Positions 25,288 through 33,075 of a DNA stretch of 53,332 bases are shown piece by piece. The DNA is from SSS58A sp041648155 (GTDB taxonomy: Bacteria > Krumholzibacteriota > Krumholzibacteriia > Krumholzibacteriales > Krumholzibacteriaceae): the NCBI GenBank assembly GCA_041648155.1, contig JBAZPL010000001.1, positions 1 to 53,332 of the forward strand. Direction: 5' to 3'. A program made the position numbers and the translations under genes. The notes beneath the pieces were generated by a model. The model saw only the letters and a program-made list of their open reading frames with translations, was not told where the DNA came from and made no database searches. Numbering within the stretch: the stretch's first letter is position 1; every line of letters starts with the position of its first letter.

Positions 25288-25512
25288 TCAACGCACGGGA
25301 TCGTAGCCGCCGCTCGAGAAGGGGTGGCACCGCAGGATGCGCCTGATCGCAAGCGCCGTTCCCTTACCGGGACCGTGCAGCCGCAGCGCGTCCTCGGCGT
25401 ACCGCGAACATGAAGGCGTGAATCGGCACACCGGTGGATGATAGGGAGAAACAACCACTCTGTATATGTGCAAAGCCGTAAGGCCGATCCGTGTAAGAAT
25501 TCGCGATATCAT
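25288..25512 (-). CDS. yidD: Membrane protein insertion efficiency factor YidD
   Basis: 74 residues. The family core is complete: YRVVVSPYHPPVCRFTPSCS, RYAEDALRLHG, and RILRCHPFSSGGYDPV with the conserved cysteines. The ATG at 25512 overlaps the rnpA stop as ATGA; a longer frame to 25584 has no good ribosome binding site and would run into rnpA. Confidence 0.93.
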   Translation of the reverse strand: MISRILTRIGLTALHIYRVVVSPYHPPVCRFTPSCSRYAEDALRLHGPGKGTALAIRRILRCHPFSSGGYDPVR

Positions 25513-25853
25513 CCGTTTGGTGAAATGAGTCCAGCCCTTCCCAACGAGCTCTCGACGTCCGCTAAGATCTCGTGGAACGTGCATTCCTTCGGGCGAAACG
25601 AGGCTACAAAAACGATCCAGAGATTCGTGTCGGTGAAACGATCTTCCAATCTCCTGAATATCTCTCTCATGTGCCTCTTCGCCCTGTTTCGCTGACAGGC
25701 CTTTCCTCTTTTCTTGCTTGCTACGAACCCGGGCACGACGCTGTCGCTTTCGTGCTTGAGAAAGTAAATGACGACCTTCGTCCCGGCTTCCCTCTTTCCC
25801 TCATTATAAACAAGACGAAACTGATTATTCTTTTTGAGCCTCCGCGATTGCAT
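25509..25853 (-). CDS. rnpA: Ribonuclease P protein component
   Basis: 114 residues, the normal size. The conserved RNA-binding block RNRAKRHMREIFRR is present, with the N-terminal RLKKNNQFRLVYNEGKR. The same frame is open 54 codons further upstream, but that extension lies entirely over rpmH in another frame and reads as low-complexity charged sequence. The start is therefore placed at the ATG 25853, with GAGGGA upstream. A GTG at 25871 is an alternative. Confidence 0.93.
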   Translation of the reverse strand: MQSRRLKKNNQFRLVYNEGKREAGTKVVIYFLKHESDSVVPGFVASKKRGKACQRNRAKRHMREIFRRLEDRFTDTNLWIVFVASFRPKECTFHEILADVESSLGRAGLISPNG

Positions 25854-25873
25854 GCGGACATCTTCCCTCACGA

Positions 25874-26008
25874 TTAGACGCTCAGGCGTTTTCTTCCCTT
25901 TGCTCTCCTCCTTTTCAGAACCAGGCGGCCGTTCTTCGTGCTCATGCGCTTGCGAAATCCGTGTGTCGTTTTCCTTCTTGTGTTGTGCGGCTGAAACGTT
26001 CGCTTCAT
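25874..26008 (-). CDS. rpmH: 50S ribosomal protein L34
   Basis: 44 residues, beginning MKRTFQPHNTRRKTTHGFRK and ending RRAKGRKRLSV, an unmistakable L34 sequence. Short, so easily missed: it lies in a different frame under the apparent N-terminal extension of rnpA. AAGGTGG precedes the ATG. A good promoter is found 65 bases upstream. Confidence 0.97.
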   Translation of the reverse strand: MKRTFQPHNTRRKTTHGFRKRMSTKNGRLVLKRRRAKGRKRLSV

Positions 26009-26072
26009 TTTCCACCTTCTCCGATGATGGGTGTCTCCCGTATTCTTATGCCCTAGTATACAAAAGCAGAAT

Positions 26073-26101
26073 ACGATAGAAAAGACCTAAAACGTTGTCA
26101 A
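26073..26101 (-). promoter_or_regulatory. rpmH-operon promoter candidate
   Basis: On the minus strand TTGACA (26101-26096), 17 bases, TATCGT (26078-26073). The -35 is perfect. The transcript would have a leader of about 58 bases and run through rpmH, rnpA, yidD and yidC. Confidence 0.65.
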
Positions 26102-26274
26102 GCTAATAATCCCCCAAAATCATATCTCCGCTTGGCATCAAGGGTTTTCTCCCTCCTGCGAAAACCAGTCCAGGCCTCGTTTTCGATGTCAAGCCCAAAA
26201 TGTCATTTATAATTTTTTTAATTTGCATCACACTAACGAGTTGTGGCTATTTTCCCCCGGCCAAGAAAATTGTC

Positions 26275-26303
26275 TTGATAAGCCGCCAGGTGTGTGATAG
26301 ATT
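26275..26303 (+). promoter_or_regulatory. dnaA promoter candidate
   Basis: TTGATA (26275-26280), 17 bases, TAGATT (26298-26303). Transcripts from here would cross both DnaA boxes before the dnaA start, compatible with autoregulation. Confidence 0.45.
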
Positions 26304-26385
26304 TCCCCCCGCGGGATGAGGGGACATTCCCCATGAGCGATACTGGCCACACCGTTTTACATCTTGGCCGACAGCTCTTTCTAAA

Positions 26386-26394
26386 TGTGGATAA
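26386..26394 (-). other. DnaA box
   Basis: TGTGGATAA, the exact reverse complement of TTATCCACA. Confidence 0.8.
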
Positions 26395-26453
26395 CGCTCT
26401 GAAAGTGATATTTGAATCCCGCTGATTCTATTACAAAAAATGAAGTTGCGCGG

Positions 26454-26462
26454 TTATCCACA
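26454..26462 (+). other. DnaA box
   Basis: TTATCCACA, the exact consensus, about 117 bases before dnaA and in opposite orientation to the box at 26386. Confidence 0.82.
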
Positions 26463-26578
26463 TTTGTGGGCAACCTCTGCAATTCAAAGAGATTCATACT
26501 GGTCTCCTGGGGGATTTTGCTTTCCTTCCGGGGGGCCATAATCGGGGATTCAAGGGCTCTTTTTCTCTCATATCGACG

Positions 26579-27928
26579 ATGAAAGACCGGCTCAAACACC
26601 TCTGGGATTCCATTCTCGAACGCGTGAGCTCGCACGTCAACGCGCAAAGCTTCCAGACCTGGTTCAAGCCGACGCGGCTCGTGAGTTGCGAGGACGGACA
26701 TCTTGTGATCGAGGGCCCGAATCCCTTCTTCGTCGATTGGCTCGCGGAGCACCACCGGGCCAAGATCGAGCAGGCGGCGCGCGAAACGCTCGGCGAGCCC
26801 GTCTCGGTCGAGTTCGTTTCTTCTGCGAACCCGCCGCGCGTTTCCCCGCCCGAGGCGAGCGCGACGCGCTCGATGATCGTGAACGAGCCCGTCATTGTCC
26901 CCGAAAACGCCCAGCTCAACGCCCGCTACGTATTCGACGAGTTCGTCGTCGGAAGCAGCAACCGTTTCGCCCACGCGGCGGCGCTCGCCGTCGCCGACAA
27001 CCCCGCGCGCGCCTACAATCCGCTTTTTATCTACGGCGGCGCGGGGCTCGGGAAGACCCACCTCATCCAGGCGATCGGACACCGCGTCATCGAGAAACAC
27101 CCGAAGATGCGCATCTCGTACGTTTCCGCGGAAGGTTTCATGAACGACCTGATCCTCGCGATTCGCTCCGGCATCACGCACGAGTTCAAGGACCGGTACC
27201 GCAACATCGACATTCTCCTCATCGACGACGTCCACTTTCTCGCGGGAAAGGAAAGCACGCAGGAGGAGTTCTTTTTCACCTTCAACGCTCTCCACAACGC
27301 GAACAAGCAGATCGTCGTCACGAGCGACCGGCCGCCGAAGGAGATCCCCACGCTCCAGGAACGCCTCACGTCGCGCTTCGAGTGGGGGCTGATCGCGGAC
27401 ATACAACCCCCCGACACAGAGACGAGGATCGCGATCCTCCGGAAAAAAGTCGAAAAGGAGCATATCCCGATCCCCGACGACGTCATCCAGCTCATCGCGG
27501 AAAACGCGAAGTCCAATATCCGGGAGCTCGAAGGATCCCTCATCAAGCTGCTGGCCTACTCGAGCCTCGCCAGCCGCGAGATCACCGCGGATATGGCGCG
27601 CGACGTCCTGGCCGACATGGTGAAAAACAGCGCCCCGAAAAAAATCGCGGTCCAGGCCATTCAGAAAGCGGTCGCCCAGCACTTCGACATCCCGATTGAC
27701 AGCCTCCGCGCGAAAACGAGAATCGCCCGCGTCGTCATCGCCCGCCAGGTCGGCATATATCTGTCGCGAGAGCTGACCGAGTTGTCTCTCGTCGAAATAG
27801 GGAAGCGTTTCGGCGGCCGCGATCACAGCACGGTTCTCCACGCGATCGCCAGGGTGAAGCAGGAGCTCGACCGGGATGCCTCGCTGAGGAGAAAGGTTCA
27901 GGCGCTTCTCGAAGAACTTTCGGCCTGA
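26579..27928 (+). CDS. dnaA: Chromosomal replication initiator protein DnaA
   Basis: 449 residues with all four domains. The N-terminal oligomerisation domain has WDSILERVSSHVNAQSFQTWF. The AAA+ domain starts near residue 110, with Walker A GGAGLGKTHLIQ (about 151-162) and Walker B LLIDDVHFLAGK. The C-terminal HTH carries the signature GGRDHSTVLHAI. No clear Shine-Dalgarno precedes the ATG, which may mean weak or regulated translation. It faces away from rpmH. Confidence 0.98.
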   Translation: MKDRLKHLWDSILERVSSHVNAQSFQTWFKPTRLVSCEDGHLVIEGPNPFFVDWLAEHHRAKIEQAARETLGEPVSVEFVSSANPPRVSPPEASATRSMIVNEPVIVPENAQLNARYVFDEFVVGSSNRFAHAAALAVADNPARAYNPLFIYGGAGLGKTHLIQAIGHRVIEKHPKMRISYVSAEGFMNDLILAIRSGITHEFKDRYRNIDILLIDDVHFLAGKESTQEEFFFTFNALHNANKQIVVTSDRPPKEIPTLQERLTSRFEWGLIADIQPPDTETRIAILRKKVEKEHIPIPDDVIQLIAENAKSNIRELEGSLIKLLAYSSLASREITADMARDVLADMVKNSAPKKIAVQAIQKAVAQHFDIPIDSLRAKTRIARVVIARQVGIYLSRELTELSLVEIGKRFGGRDHSTVLHAIARVKQELDRDASLRRKVQALLEELSA

Positions 27929-28308
27929 TCCGGCGCCCGGCTTCGGGGGCTTTCCCACACTATCAACAGAACGGTTGTTGATACCTATAGATTGGGCTTC
28001 CTGATTGAGTGCTTTGTTGAAAACTTCGGGATTCCCACAGAGCACTCAACAAGGCCCCGTGTGGAAATATCGATATGGGGTTTCGGGATTTTGATGGTTT
28101 CAACAAATACACAGGGCCTACTCCTACTACAGAATCTTTCTATAATAAGGAGTAGGAGTAAAGAAGGGGATTATAGGGGAGTGGGTTTTTTGAGCCTTGG
28201 ACTGTTTTTCCTTGAAGCCGTACAGAGTATGCCGTATTATGGCCTTTCCATTTTGGAACCGGCAAGTATAAGAGTAATTTGATCCACTCCACATCAGGAG
28301 GTGGCGGC
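27929..28308. other. dnaA-dnaN spacer with dyads and TCAACA repeats
   Basis: 380 bases without a gene. TCAACA or its complement TGTTGA occurs five times (27963, 27976, 28015, 28046, 28100). Two form a near-perfect dyad at 27961-27983 (arms TATCAACA and TGTTGATA). A second dyad has arms TTGAGTGCT (28005-28013) and AGCACTCAA (28041-28049). A third has TACTCCTACT (28119-28128) and AGTAGGAGTA (28151-28160) around an AT-rich loop. DnaA boxes here are degenerate only (TTTCCCACA, TGTGGAAAT). This could be the unwinding part of a bipartite origin or regulatory DNA for dnaN. Confidence 0.5.
28212..28240 (+). promoter_or_regulatory. dnaN promoter candidate
   Basis: TTGAAG (28212-28217), 17 bases, TATTAT (28235-28240). 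The leader to the GTG start at 28309 would be about 62 bases. Confidence 0.65.
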
Positions 28309-29418
28309 GTGAAGGTCAGTGTCCCTCTCAGTGAGCTCAACCATAAAATGAACGCCATATCAGGCGTTGTCCCGGGTAAAACGACGATGCCGATTCTATC
28401 GACCGTTCTTATGAGCGCGGAGAATGGAATATTCAGTATATCCGCCACCGATCTTGATATATCGGTAACATCGAGAGTCAACGGGACGGTCGTGGAAGAG
28501 GGAAAAATCGCGGCGCCGGCAAAGAAGCTTGCGGAGATCGTAAAATCGCTTGCGGGGGACGAAGTGGCGCTCGACGCAGAGGGAGACAAGCTGACGCTCT
28601 CGTGCGGAAAGAGCAGGTTCGTCATGAACGCGCGGAGCGCGGACGATTTCCCGAAGCTTCCGAAACAGGAAGGCAAAACGTCATTCGCGATAGATCCCGA
28701 GATCGTCGGTGCTCTCGTTCAGAAAACGACGTATGCGGTGTCGACCGATCTCACGAGACCCGCCCTGTGCGGCGTGCTGTGGGAAGTCGACCGTAAGGGA
28801 ATCTCGATGGTGGCGACCGACGGGCACCGGCTCGCGAAGGTCGAGATCGCGCTGGACCTGGGGAGCGTCCAGAAGATGGACGTCATCGTTCCGCCGAAGG
28901 CGCTCGGGACGATGCGGATCTACGCCGAGGGAGAAAAAGAAGTGCGGATCTCGATCGGCGAGAACAGCATCAGCTTCGACATGAAGGAAACGACGATATA
29001 TTCGCGGCTCCTCGAAGGGCCGTTCCCCAATTACCAGAGGGTCATTCCGGCGAAGAACGAAAAAGAGCTCGTTGTATCGCGCTCGGCCCTGGCCGAGGCG
29101 ACGAAGCGCGTATCCATCCTTTCCGACACGCTCACGAAGCAGGTCGTCTTCTCGATTGGCAAGACCAAGCTCATGCTCAACGTCAGCACGCAGGAGCTCG
29201 GCGAGGCGCGCGAGGAAATCGAGGCCTCCTTCTCGGGAGAAGCCATGGACATCGGCTACAACGCCAACTACGTTCTCGACATTCTCCGGACGATGGGCGA
29301 CGCCGAGGAGATCGTTTTCCTCCTCGATCGGCCCGACAATGCGGCCGTCGTGAAGCCCGCGAGCGAGGGCGGAAACCTGAAGCAGGTCTGCATCATCATG
29401 CCTTTGAGGATAGGGTGA
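28309..29418 (+). CDS. dnaN: DNA polymerase III beta subunit (sliding clamp)
   Basis: 369 residues, the normal clamp length. The three beta-clamp domains are recognisable: VPLSELNHKMNAISGVVPGKTTMPILSTVL, the middle YAVSTDLTRPALCGVLWEVD block and the C-terminal PLRIG close to the usual PMRL ending. The start is the GTG at 28309, fixed by AGGAGGTG at 28296-28303; an earlier in-frame TTG has no such site. Its own promoter is seen upstream. recF follows after 31 bases. Confidence 0.97.
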   Translation: MKVSVPLSELNHKMNAISGVVPGKTTMPILSTVLMSAENGIFSISATDLDISVTSRVNGTVVEEGKIAAPAKKLAEIVKSLAGDEVALDAEGDKLTLSCGKSRFVMNARSADDFPKLPKQEGKTSFAIDPEIVGALVQKTTYAVSTDLTRPALCGVLWEVDRKGISMVATDGHRLAKVEIALDLGSVQKMDVIVPPKALGTMRIYAEGEKEVRISIGENSISFDMKETTIYSRLLEGPFPNYQRVIPAKNEKELVVSRSALAEATKRVSILSDTLTKQVVFSIGKTKLMLNVSTQELGEAREEIEASFSGEAMDIGYNANYVLDILRTMGDAEEIVFLLDRPDNAAVVKPASEGGNLKQVCIIMPLRIG

Positions 29419-29449
29419 CCATCGGGTGAAGGGGGCGGGGTGACGGCGG

Positions 29450-30556
29450 GTGATCGTTCGCGGCGTCGACATTGTTAATTTCCGCAACATCGCGAAAGCG
29501 GAGCTTTCCTTCTCGCCCACATTCAATCTGATCACGGGGCGGAACGCGCAGGGCAAGACAAATCTTCTCGAGGCGATCTATCTCTTTTCTCTCGGACGCT
29601 CCTTCAGGACGCGAAGTCTCGATGAGGTAATCCGGTTCGGCGAGGAATACTTCTACGCCGGGCTCAGGGGGAGGAGCGATGCGGGAGTCGATTTCACGAT
29701 CGAGGCGGGGGCCGAGCGGGGGGGAAGGACGAAGGTGTCGAGTAACGGGAAAAAGGCCTCGGGGCTCGCGGAGATAGTCGGGATCATACCGGGGGTCATT
29801 TTCGTCGCGGAGGATATCCTTCTCGCGGCGGGTCCGCCCGCGGAGAGACGAGCGTACCTCGATTATACGGCGGCACAGATATCCCCCTTGTACCTCCGCG
29901 GGATCAAAGAGTACCGCGGGGCGCTCAGGCAGCGAAACGCCCTTCTCGAGCGCGCCGCGCGGGAAGGCGGCGCGCCTCTCGGAATCGAGCCGTGGGACGC
30001 CGCGCTCGCCGAAAAAGGGGCGGCGATCGTACGGATGCGCCTCGAGACGATGCGGGAGGTAGAGGCGCGGGCCCGCACGCTCCTCGGCGAGATCCTGGGG
30101 GACGCGGCCGGCTTCAGCATGCGGTACGTCTGCTCCTTCAATCCTTCGGGCAAGGAGCCCGGGGAGGCGCTTCGGGAAGCGCTCGCGAGGGTCCGGGAGG
30201 CGGAACGGAGGAGAGGCTACACGATGGCGGGACCGCATTTCGACGACGTGCAGATATTCCTCGAGGAGTCCGAGATCAGGCGCTTCGGGTCGCAGGGGCG
30301 AAAGCGCCTCGCCGCCCTGGTGCTCAAGCTCTCCCAGGCGCTCACCATCCTCGAAAAGCGCGGGGAGAAGCCGGTCGTTCTTCTCGACGACATCTTTTCG
30401 GAGCTCGACCGCGAAACGGCGGAGCGCGTGAGGGGGCACCTCGCGGACAGCTACCAGAGCTTCATCACAACTCCGCGGCCGGACGAGTTCGGCGCCACGG
30501 GCCCGGGGGCCGCGCGCTTCTCCGTGGATGCGGGAATGATAACGCCTCTCGGCTAG
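29450..30556 (+). CDS. recF: DNA replication and repair protein RecF
   Basis: 368 residues. SMC-like ATPase of recombinational repair that loads RecA with RecO/R. Walker A GRNAQGKT at about 30-37 follows the FRNIAKAELSFSP opening; the ABC-type signature and Walker B region lie near the C-terminus (RKRLAALVLKLSQALTIL and PVVLLDDIFSELD). It starts with GTG. The stop is followed at once by a large hairpin and a repeat element that separate it from the DUF721 gene. Confidence 0.95.
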   Translation: MIVRGVDIVNFRNIAKAELSFSPTFNLITGRNAQGKTNLLEAIYLFSLGRSFRTRSLDEVIRFGEEYFYAGLRGRSDAGVDFTIEAGAERGGRTKVSSNGKKASGLAEIVGIIPGVIFVAEDILLAAGPPAERRAYLDYTAAQISPLYLRGIKEYRGALRQRNALLERAAREGGAPLGIEPWDAALAEKGAAIVRMRLETMREVEARARTLLGEILGDAAGFSMRYVCSFNPSGKEPGEALREALARVREAERRRGYTMAGPHFDDVQIFLEESEIRRFGSQGRKRLAALVLKLSQALTILEKRGEKPVVLLDDIFSELDRETAERVRGHLADSYQSFITTPRPDEFGATGPGAARFSVDAGMITPLG

Positions 30557-30567
30557 CGGGTGGGGAT

Positions 30568-30638
30568 GGCGCCGGACATTCCCGCTCCGAGCCCAGTCGC
30601 AGAGCTCCAATGGGCTCATTCGCGGGAATGTCCGCGCC
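30568..30638. repeat. Large imperfect hairpin after recF
   Basis: Outer arms GGCGCCGGACATTCCCGC and GCGGGAATGTCCGCGCC pair apart from one bulge, and an inner stem GAGCCCA/TGGGCTC lies inside. It starts 12 bases after the recF stop. There is no T tail, so it may be a processing or mRNA-stability element rather than an intrinsic terminator. Confidence 0.7.
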
Positions 30639-30648
30639 GGCACCGTTA

Positions 30649-30739
30649 GCGGGTGGCGCCCATGGGGCCCCCGCACGCAGCGCAGCGAGCTTTGCGAGCG
30701 AGCACGTGCGGGGTGCAATGGGCGACAGGACCCGCGTAG
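30649..30739. repeat. Dispersed palindromic repeat, second copy
   Basis: About 90 bases. The left arm (30649-30676) starts GCGGGTGGCGCC and contains CCCCCGCAC. The right arm (30706-30735) contains GTGCGGGG, ATGGGC and ACCCGC. The ends pair, so RNA or single-stranded DNA could form a long imperfect stem. It closely matches 18555-18640, 12 kb away. It fills the gap between recF and the DUF721 gene, in which no gene is seen. Confidence 0.8.
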
Positions 30740-30835
30740 CAAGCGAAAAAATGAGCCCGGCGCGGTCTAAATTCTTGTGTCTTTTTTCAGGGTTTGCTAA
30801 TAAAATTCCACATCCGCAGGGAGGTACGCTTCGCC

Positions 30836-31144
30836 GTGGATACGAAATCATCCGCGAGGGTCGGGGAGATCCTCCCCCGCGTGCTCGAGCTCTTGGGGCT
30901 CGACAACAAGTTCGAAGAGGTGAAGCTCATGCGGGGATGGGCGGAGGTGGTGGGGCCCGTGATCGCGCAAAGAAGCCGCCCGCGGATGCTGAAGGACGGC
31001 ATCCTCTTTATAGAAGTCGAGAACAGCGTTTGGATGCAGGAACTGTGGTTCCATCAGAAACAGATCGTCGATCGCATCAAGAAGGAATATCCGAAGATCG
31101 AGGTCAAGGGCATTCGCCTCGAGATTGAAAGGGAGAACAGATAA
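30836..31144 (+). CDS. DUF721 (DciA-like) protein
   Basis: 102 residues. It has the DUF721 fold blocks VGEILPRVLELLGL, WAEVVGPVIAQRSRPRMLKDGILFIEVENSVWMQEL. Related proteins (DciA) help load the replicative helicase DnaB, and the recF-gyrB position is usual for the family. The start is the GTG at 30836, with GGGAGG at 30819-30824; an upstream in-frame TTG lacks a site. It ends three bases before gyrB. The DciA role is inferred from family and place. Confidence 0.85.
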   Translation: MDTKSSARVGEILPRVLELLGLDNKFEEVKLMRGWAEVVGPVIAQRSRPRMLKDGILFIEVENSVWMQELWFHQKQIVDRIKKEYPKIEVKGIRLEIERENR

Positions 31145-31147
31145 CGG

Positions 31148-33058
31148 ATGAGCCAGGATTATACCGCAAAAGGGATACAGGTTCTCAAGGGGCTCGAAGC
31201 CGTGCGCAAGCGCCCGGCGATGTACATCGGCTCCACCGACCTGCACGGTCTTCACCACATGATCTACGAGGTCGTGGACAACTCCATCGACGAGGCGATG
31301 GCGGGGCACTGCGACCAGATCGACATATCGATCCAGAAAGAGGGCACCGTCACGGTGATCGACAACGGACGAGGAATTCCCGTGGATATCCATCCGACGC
31401 AGAAGCGGCCCGCCGTGGAGGTCGTTCTCACGATGCTCCACGCGGGGGGGAAGTTCGATCACAAGAGCTACAAGGTCTCGGGAGGGTTGCACGGCGTCGG
31501 CGTCTCCGTGGTGAACGCGCTCTCCGAGTGGCTCGAGGTCGAGATATGGCGCGAGGAGAAGGCCTATACGCAGCGTTACGAGCGCGGCGCCCCCGCGCAC
31601 GATCTCAAGACCGAACCGCAGACGGGCAAGAAGGATCGCCGGGGGACTCGCGTGACCTTCTATCCCGACAAGGAAATCTTCACGACGATGGAGTTCAGCT
31701 TCGACACGCTGTCTCAGAGATTCCGCGAGCTCGCGTTCCTCAACAAGGGGATCACGATCAACTTCGAGGACGAGCGGACGAATAAGAAACACGAGTTCAA
31801 ATATTCGGGGGGCATCGTCTCGTTCGTCAAGTTCCTCAACCAGAACAAGGACGTTCTCCATACGCCGCCGATTTATATCGAGGACAAGCGCGACGACTAT
31901 GAGCTCGAATGCGCGATTCAGTACAACGACGGATACGCCGAGAGCATCTTCGCCTTCGCGAACAACATCAATACGATCGACGGAGGCACGCACCTCATCG
32001 GCTTCAAGGCCGCGCTCACGCGCACGCTCAACAACTACGCCGCGAAAGCGGCCATGTTCAAGAAAGAGAAAACGGTGTTGACGGGGGACGACATCCGCGA
32101 AGGCATCGCCGCCGTCATCAGCGTGAAACTCCCCGAACCCCAGTTCGAGGGGCAGACGAAGGGGAAGCTCGGGAACAGCGAGATCAAGGGCTACGTCGAG
32201 AGCGCCGTCGGGCAGCGGCTCTCGGAATACCTCGAGGAGCATCCGCCCGTCGCGCACAAGATCATCGACAAGGCGCTCCAGACGGCGCGCGCGCGGGAGG
32301 CGGCGCGCAAGGCGCGCGACCTCGTGCGGCGCAAGAGCGCTCTCGAGACGTCGACGCTCCCCGGCAAGCTCGCCGACTGTTCGCTCGGGGACCCCGCCCA
32401 GTGCGAGCTCTACCTCGTCGAGGGGGATTCGGCGGGGGGCTCGGCGAAGCAGGGACGCGACAGGCGCTTTCAGGCGATTCTCCCGCTCCGCGGGAAGATT
32501 CTCAACGTCGAGAAGGCCCGGCTCGACAAGATTCTCTCGAACGAAGAGGTCATAACGGTCATCACCGCGCTCGGCACGGGCGTCGGCGAGGAGGATTTCG
32601 ATATCTCGAAGGCGCGCTACCACAAGATCATCATCATGACCGACGCCGACGTCGACGGGGCGCACATCCGGACGCTCATCCTCACGCTCCTGTTCCGGCA
32701 CCTGCCCGAGCTCGTGAAACAGGGATACGTGTACATCGCGCAGCCGCCCCTCTACCGCCTCAAGAAGGGCGCCGACGAGCGATACGCATACGACGACAAG
32801 GAAAAGGACAAGATCCTCAAGGAGCTCGGCGGGAGCAAGGGCGTGTACCTGCAGCGGTACAAGGGTCTCGGCGAGATGAATCCCGATCAGCTCTGGATGA
32901 CGACAATGGACCCCGAGAGGCGCACGATCCGCAAGGTCACCCTCGAGGACGCGGTGGAGGCGGACCACATCTTCACGATCCTCATGGGGGACGCGGTCGA
33001 GCCGCGCAAGAAGTTCATCATCGATAACGCGCTCTCGGTGCGGAATCTGGATATTTGA
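31148..33058 (+). CDS. gyrB: DNA gyrase subunit B
   Basis: 636 residues, short form without the proteobacterial insert. GHKL ATPase motifs: EVVDNSIDEAMAG, DNGRGIPVD, and GGLHGVGVSVVNALS. The Toprim domain has EGDSAGGSAKQGRDR and the metal-binding DADVDGAHI. The C-terminal block LYRLKKG and RYKGLGEMNP is intact. It lies three bases after the DUF721 gene and 17 bases before gyrA. Confidence 0.98.
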   Translation: MSQDYTAKGIQVLKGLEAVRKRPAMYIGSTDLHGLHHMIYEVVDNSIDEAMAGHCDQIDISIQKEGTVTVIDNGRGIPVDIHPTQKRPAVEVVLTMLHAGGKFDHKSYKVSGGLHGVGVSVVNALSEWLEVEIWREEKAYTQRYERGAPAHDLKTEPQTGKKDRRGTRVTFYPDKEIFTTMEFSFDTLSQRFRELAFLNKGITINFEDERTNKKHEFKYSGGIVSFVKFLNQNKDVLHTPPIYIEDKRDDYELECAIQYNDGYAESIFAFANNINTIDGGTHLIGFKAALTRTLNNYAAKAAMFKKEKTVLTGDDIREGIAAVISVKLPEPQFEGQTKGKLGNSEIKGYVESAVGQRLSEYLEEHPPVAHKIIDKALQTARAREAARKARDLVRRKSALETSTLPGKLADCSLGDPAQCELYLVEGDSAGGSAKQGRDRRFQAILPLRGKILNVEKARLDKILSNEEVITVITALGTGVGEEDFDISKARYHKIIIMTDADVDGAHIRTLILTLLFRHLPELVKQGYVYIAQPPLYRLKKGADERYAYDDKEKDKILKELGGSKGVYLQRYKGLGEMNPDQLWMTTMDPERRTIRKVTLEDAVEADHIFTILMGDAVEPRKKFIIDNALSVRNLDI

Positions 33059-33075
33059 CACAAGAGGAGCAGGGA

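Larger units (their letters stand above)
26009..26578. other. oriC: Origin-type region between rpmH and dnaA
   Basis: 570 bases without a gene, between divergent rpmH and dnaA, where bacterial origins often lie. It contains two perfect DnaA boxes facing each other (26386-26394 and 26454-26462), an AT-rich run at about 26205-26235 (TTTATAATTTTTTTAATTTG) that could unwind, divergent promoters for rpmH and dnaA, and an inverted repeat GGTTTTC/GAAAACC (26143-26166). Coding orientation reverses at this point, with minus-strand genes to the left and plus-strand genes to the right. The dnaA-dnaN spacer has further origin-like features, so the exact origin could be either or both. Confidence 0.7.

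Noticed and set aside
22924..25413. 829-codon plus-strand open frame
   Set aside because: Antisense to jag and yidC; composition is Arg, Glu and His rich and shows no family motif.
25854..26015. N-terminal extension of rnpA
   Set aside because: The region encodes L34 in another frame; the extension has no RNase P homology.
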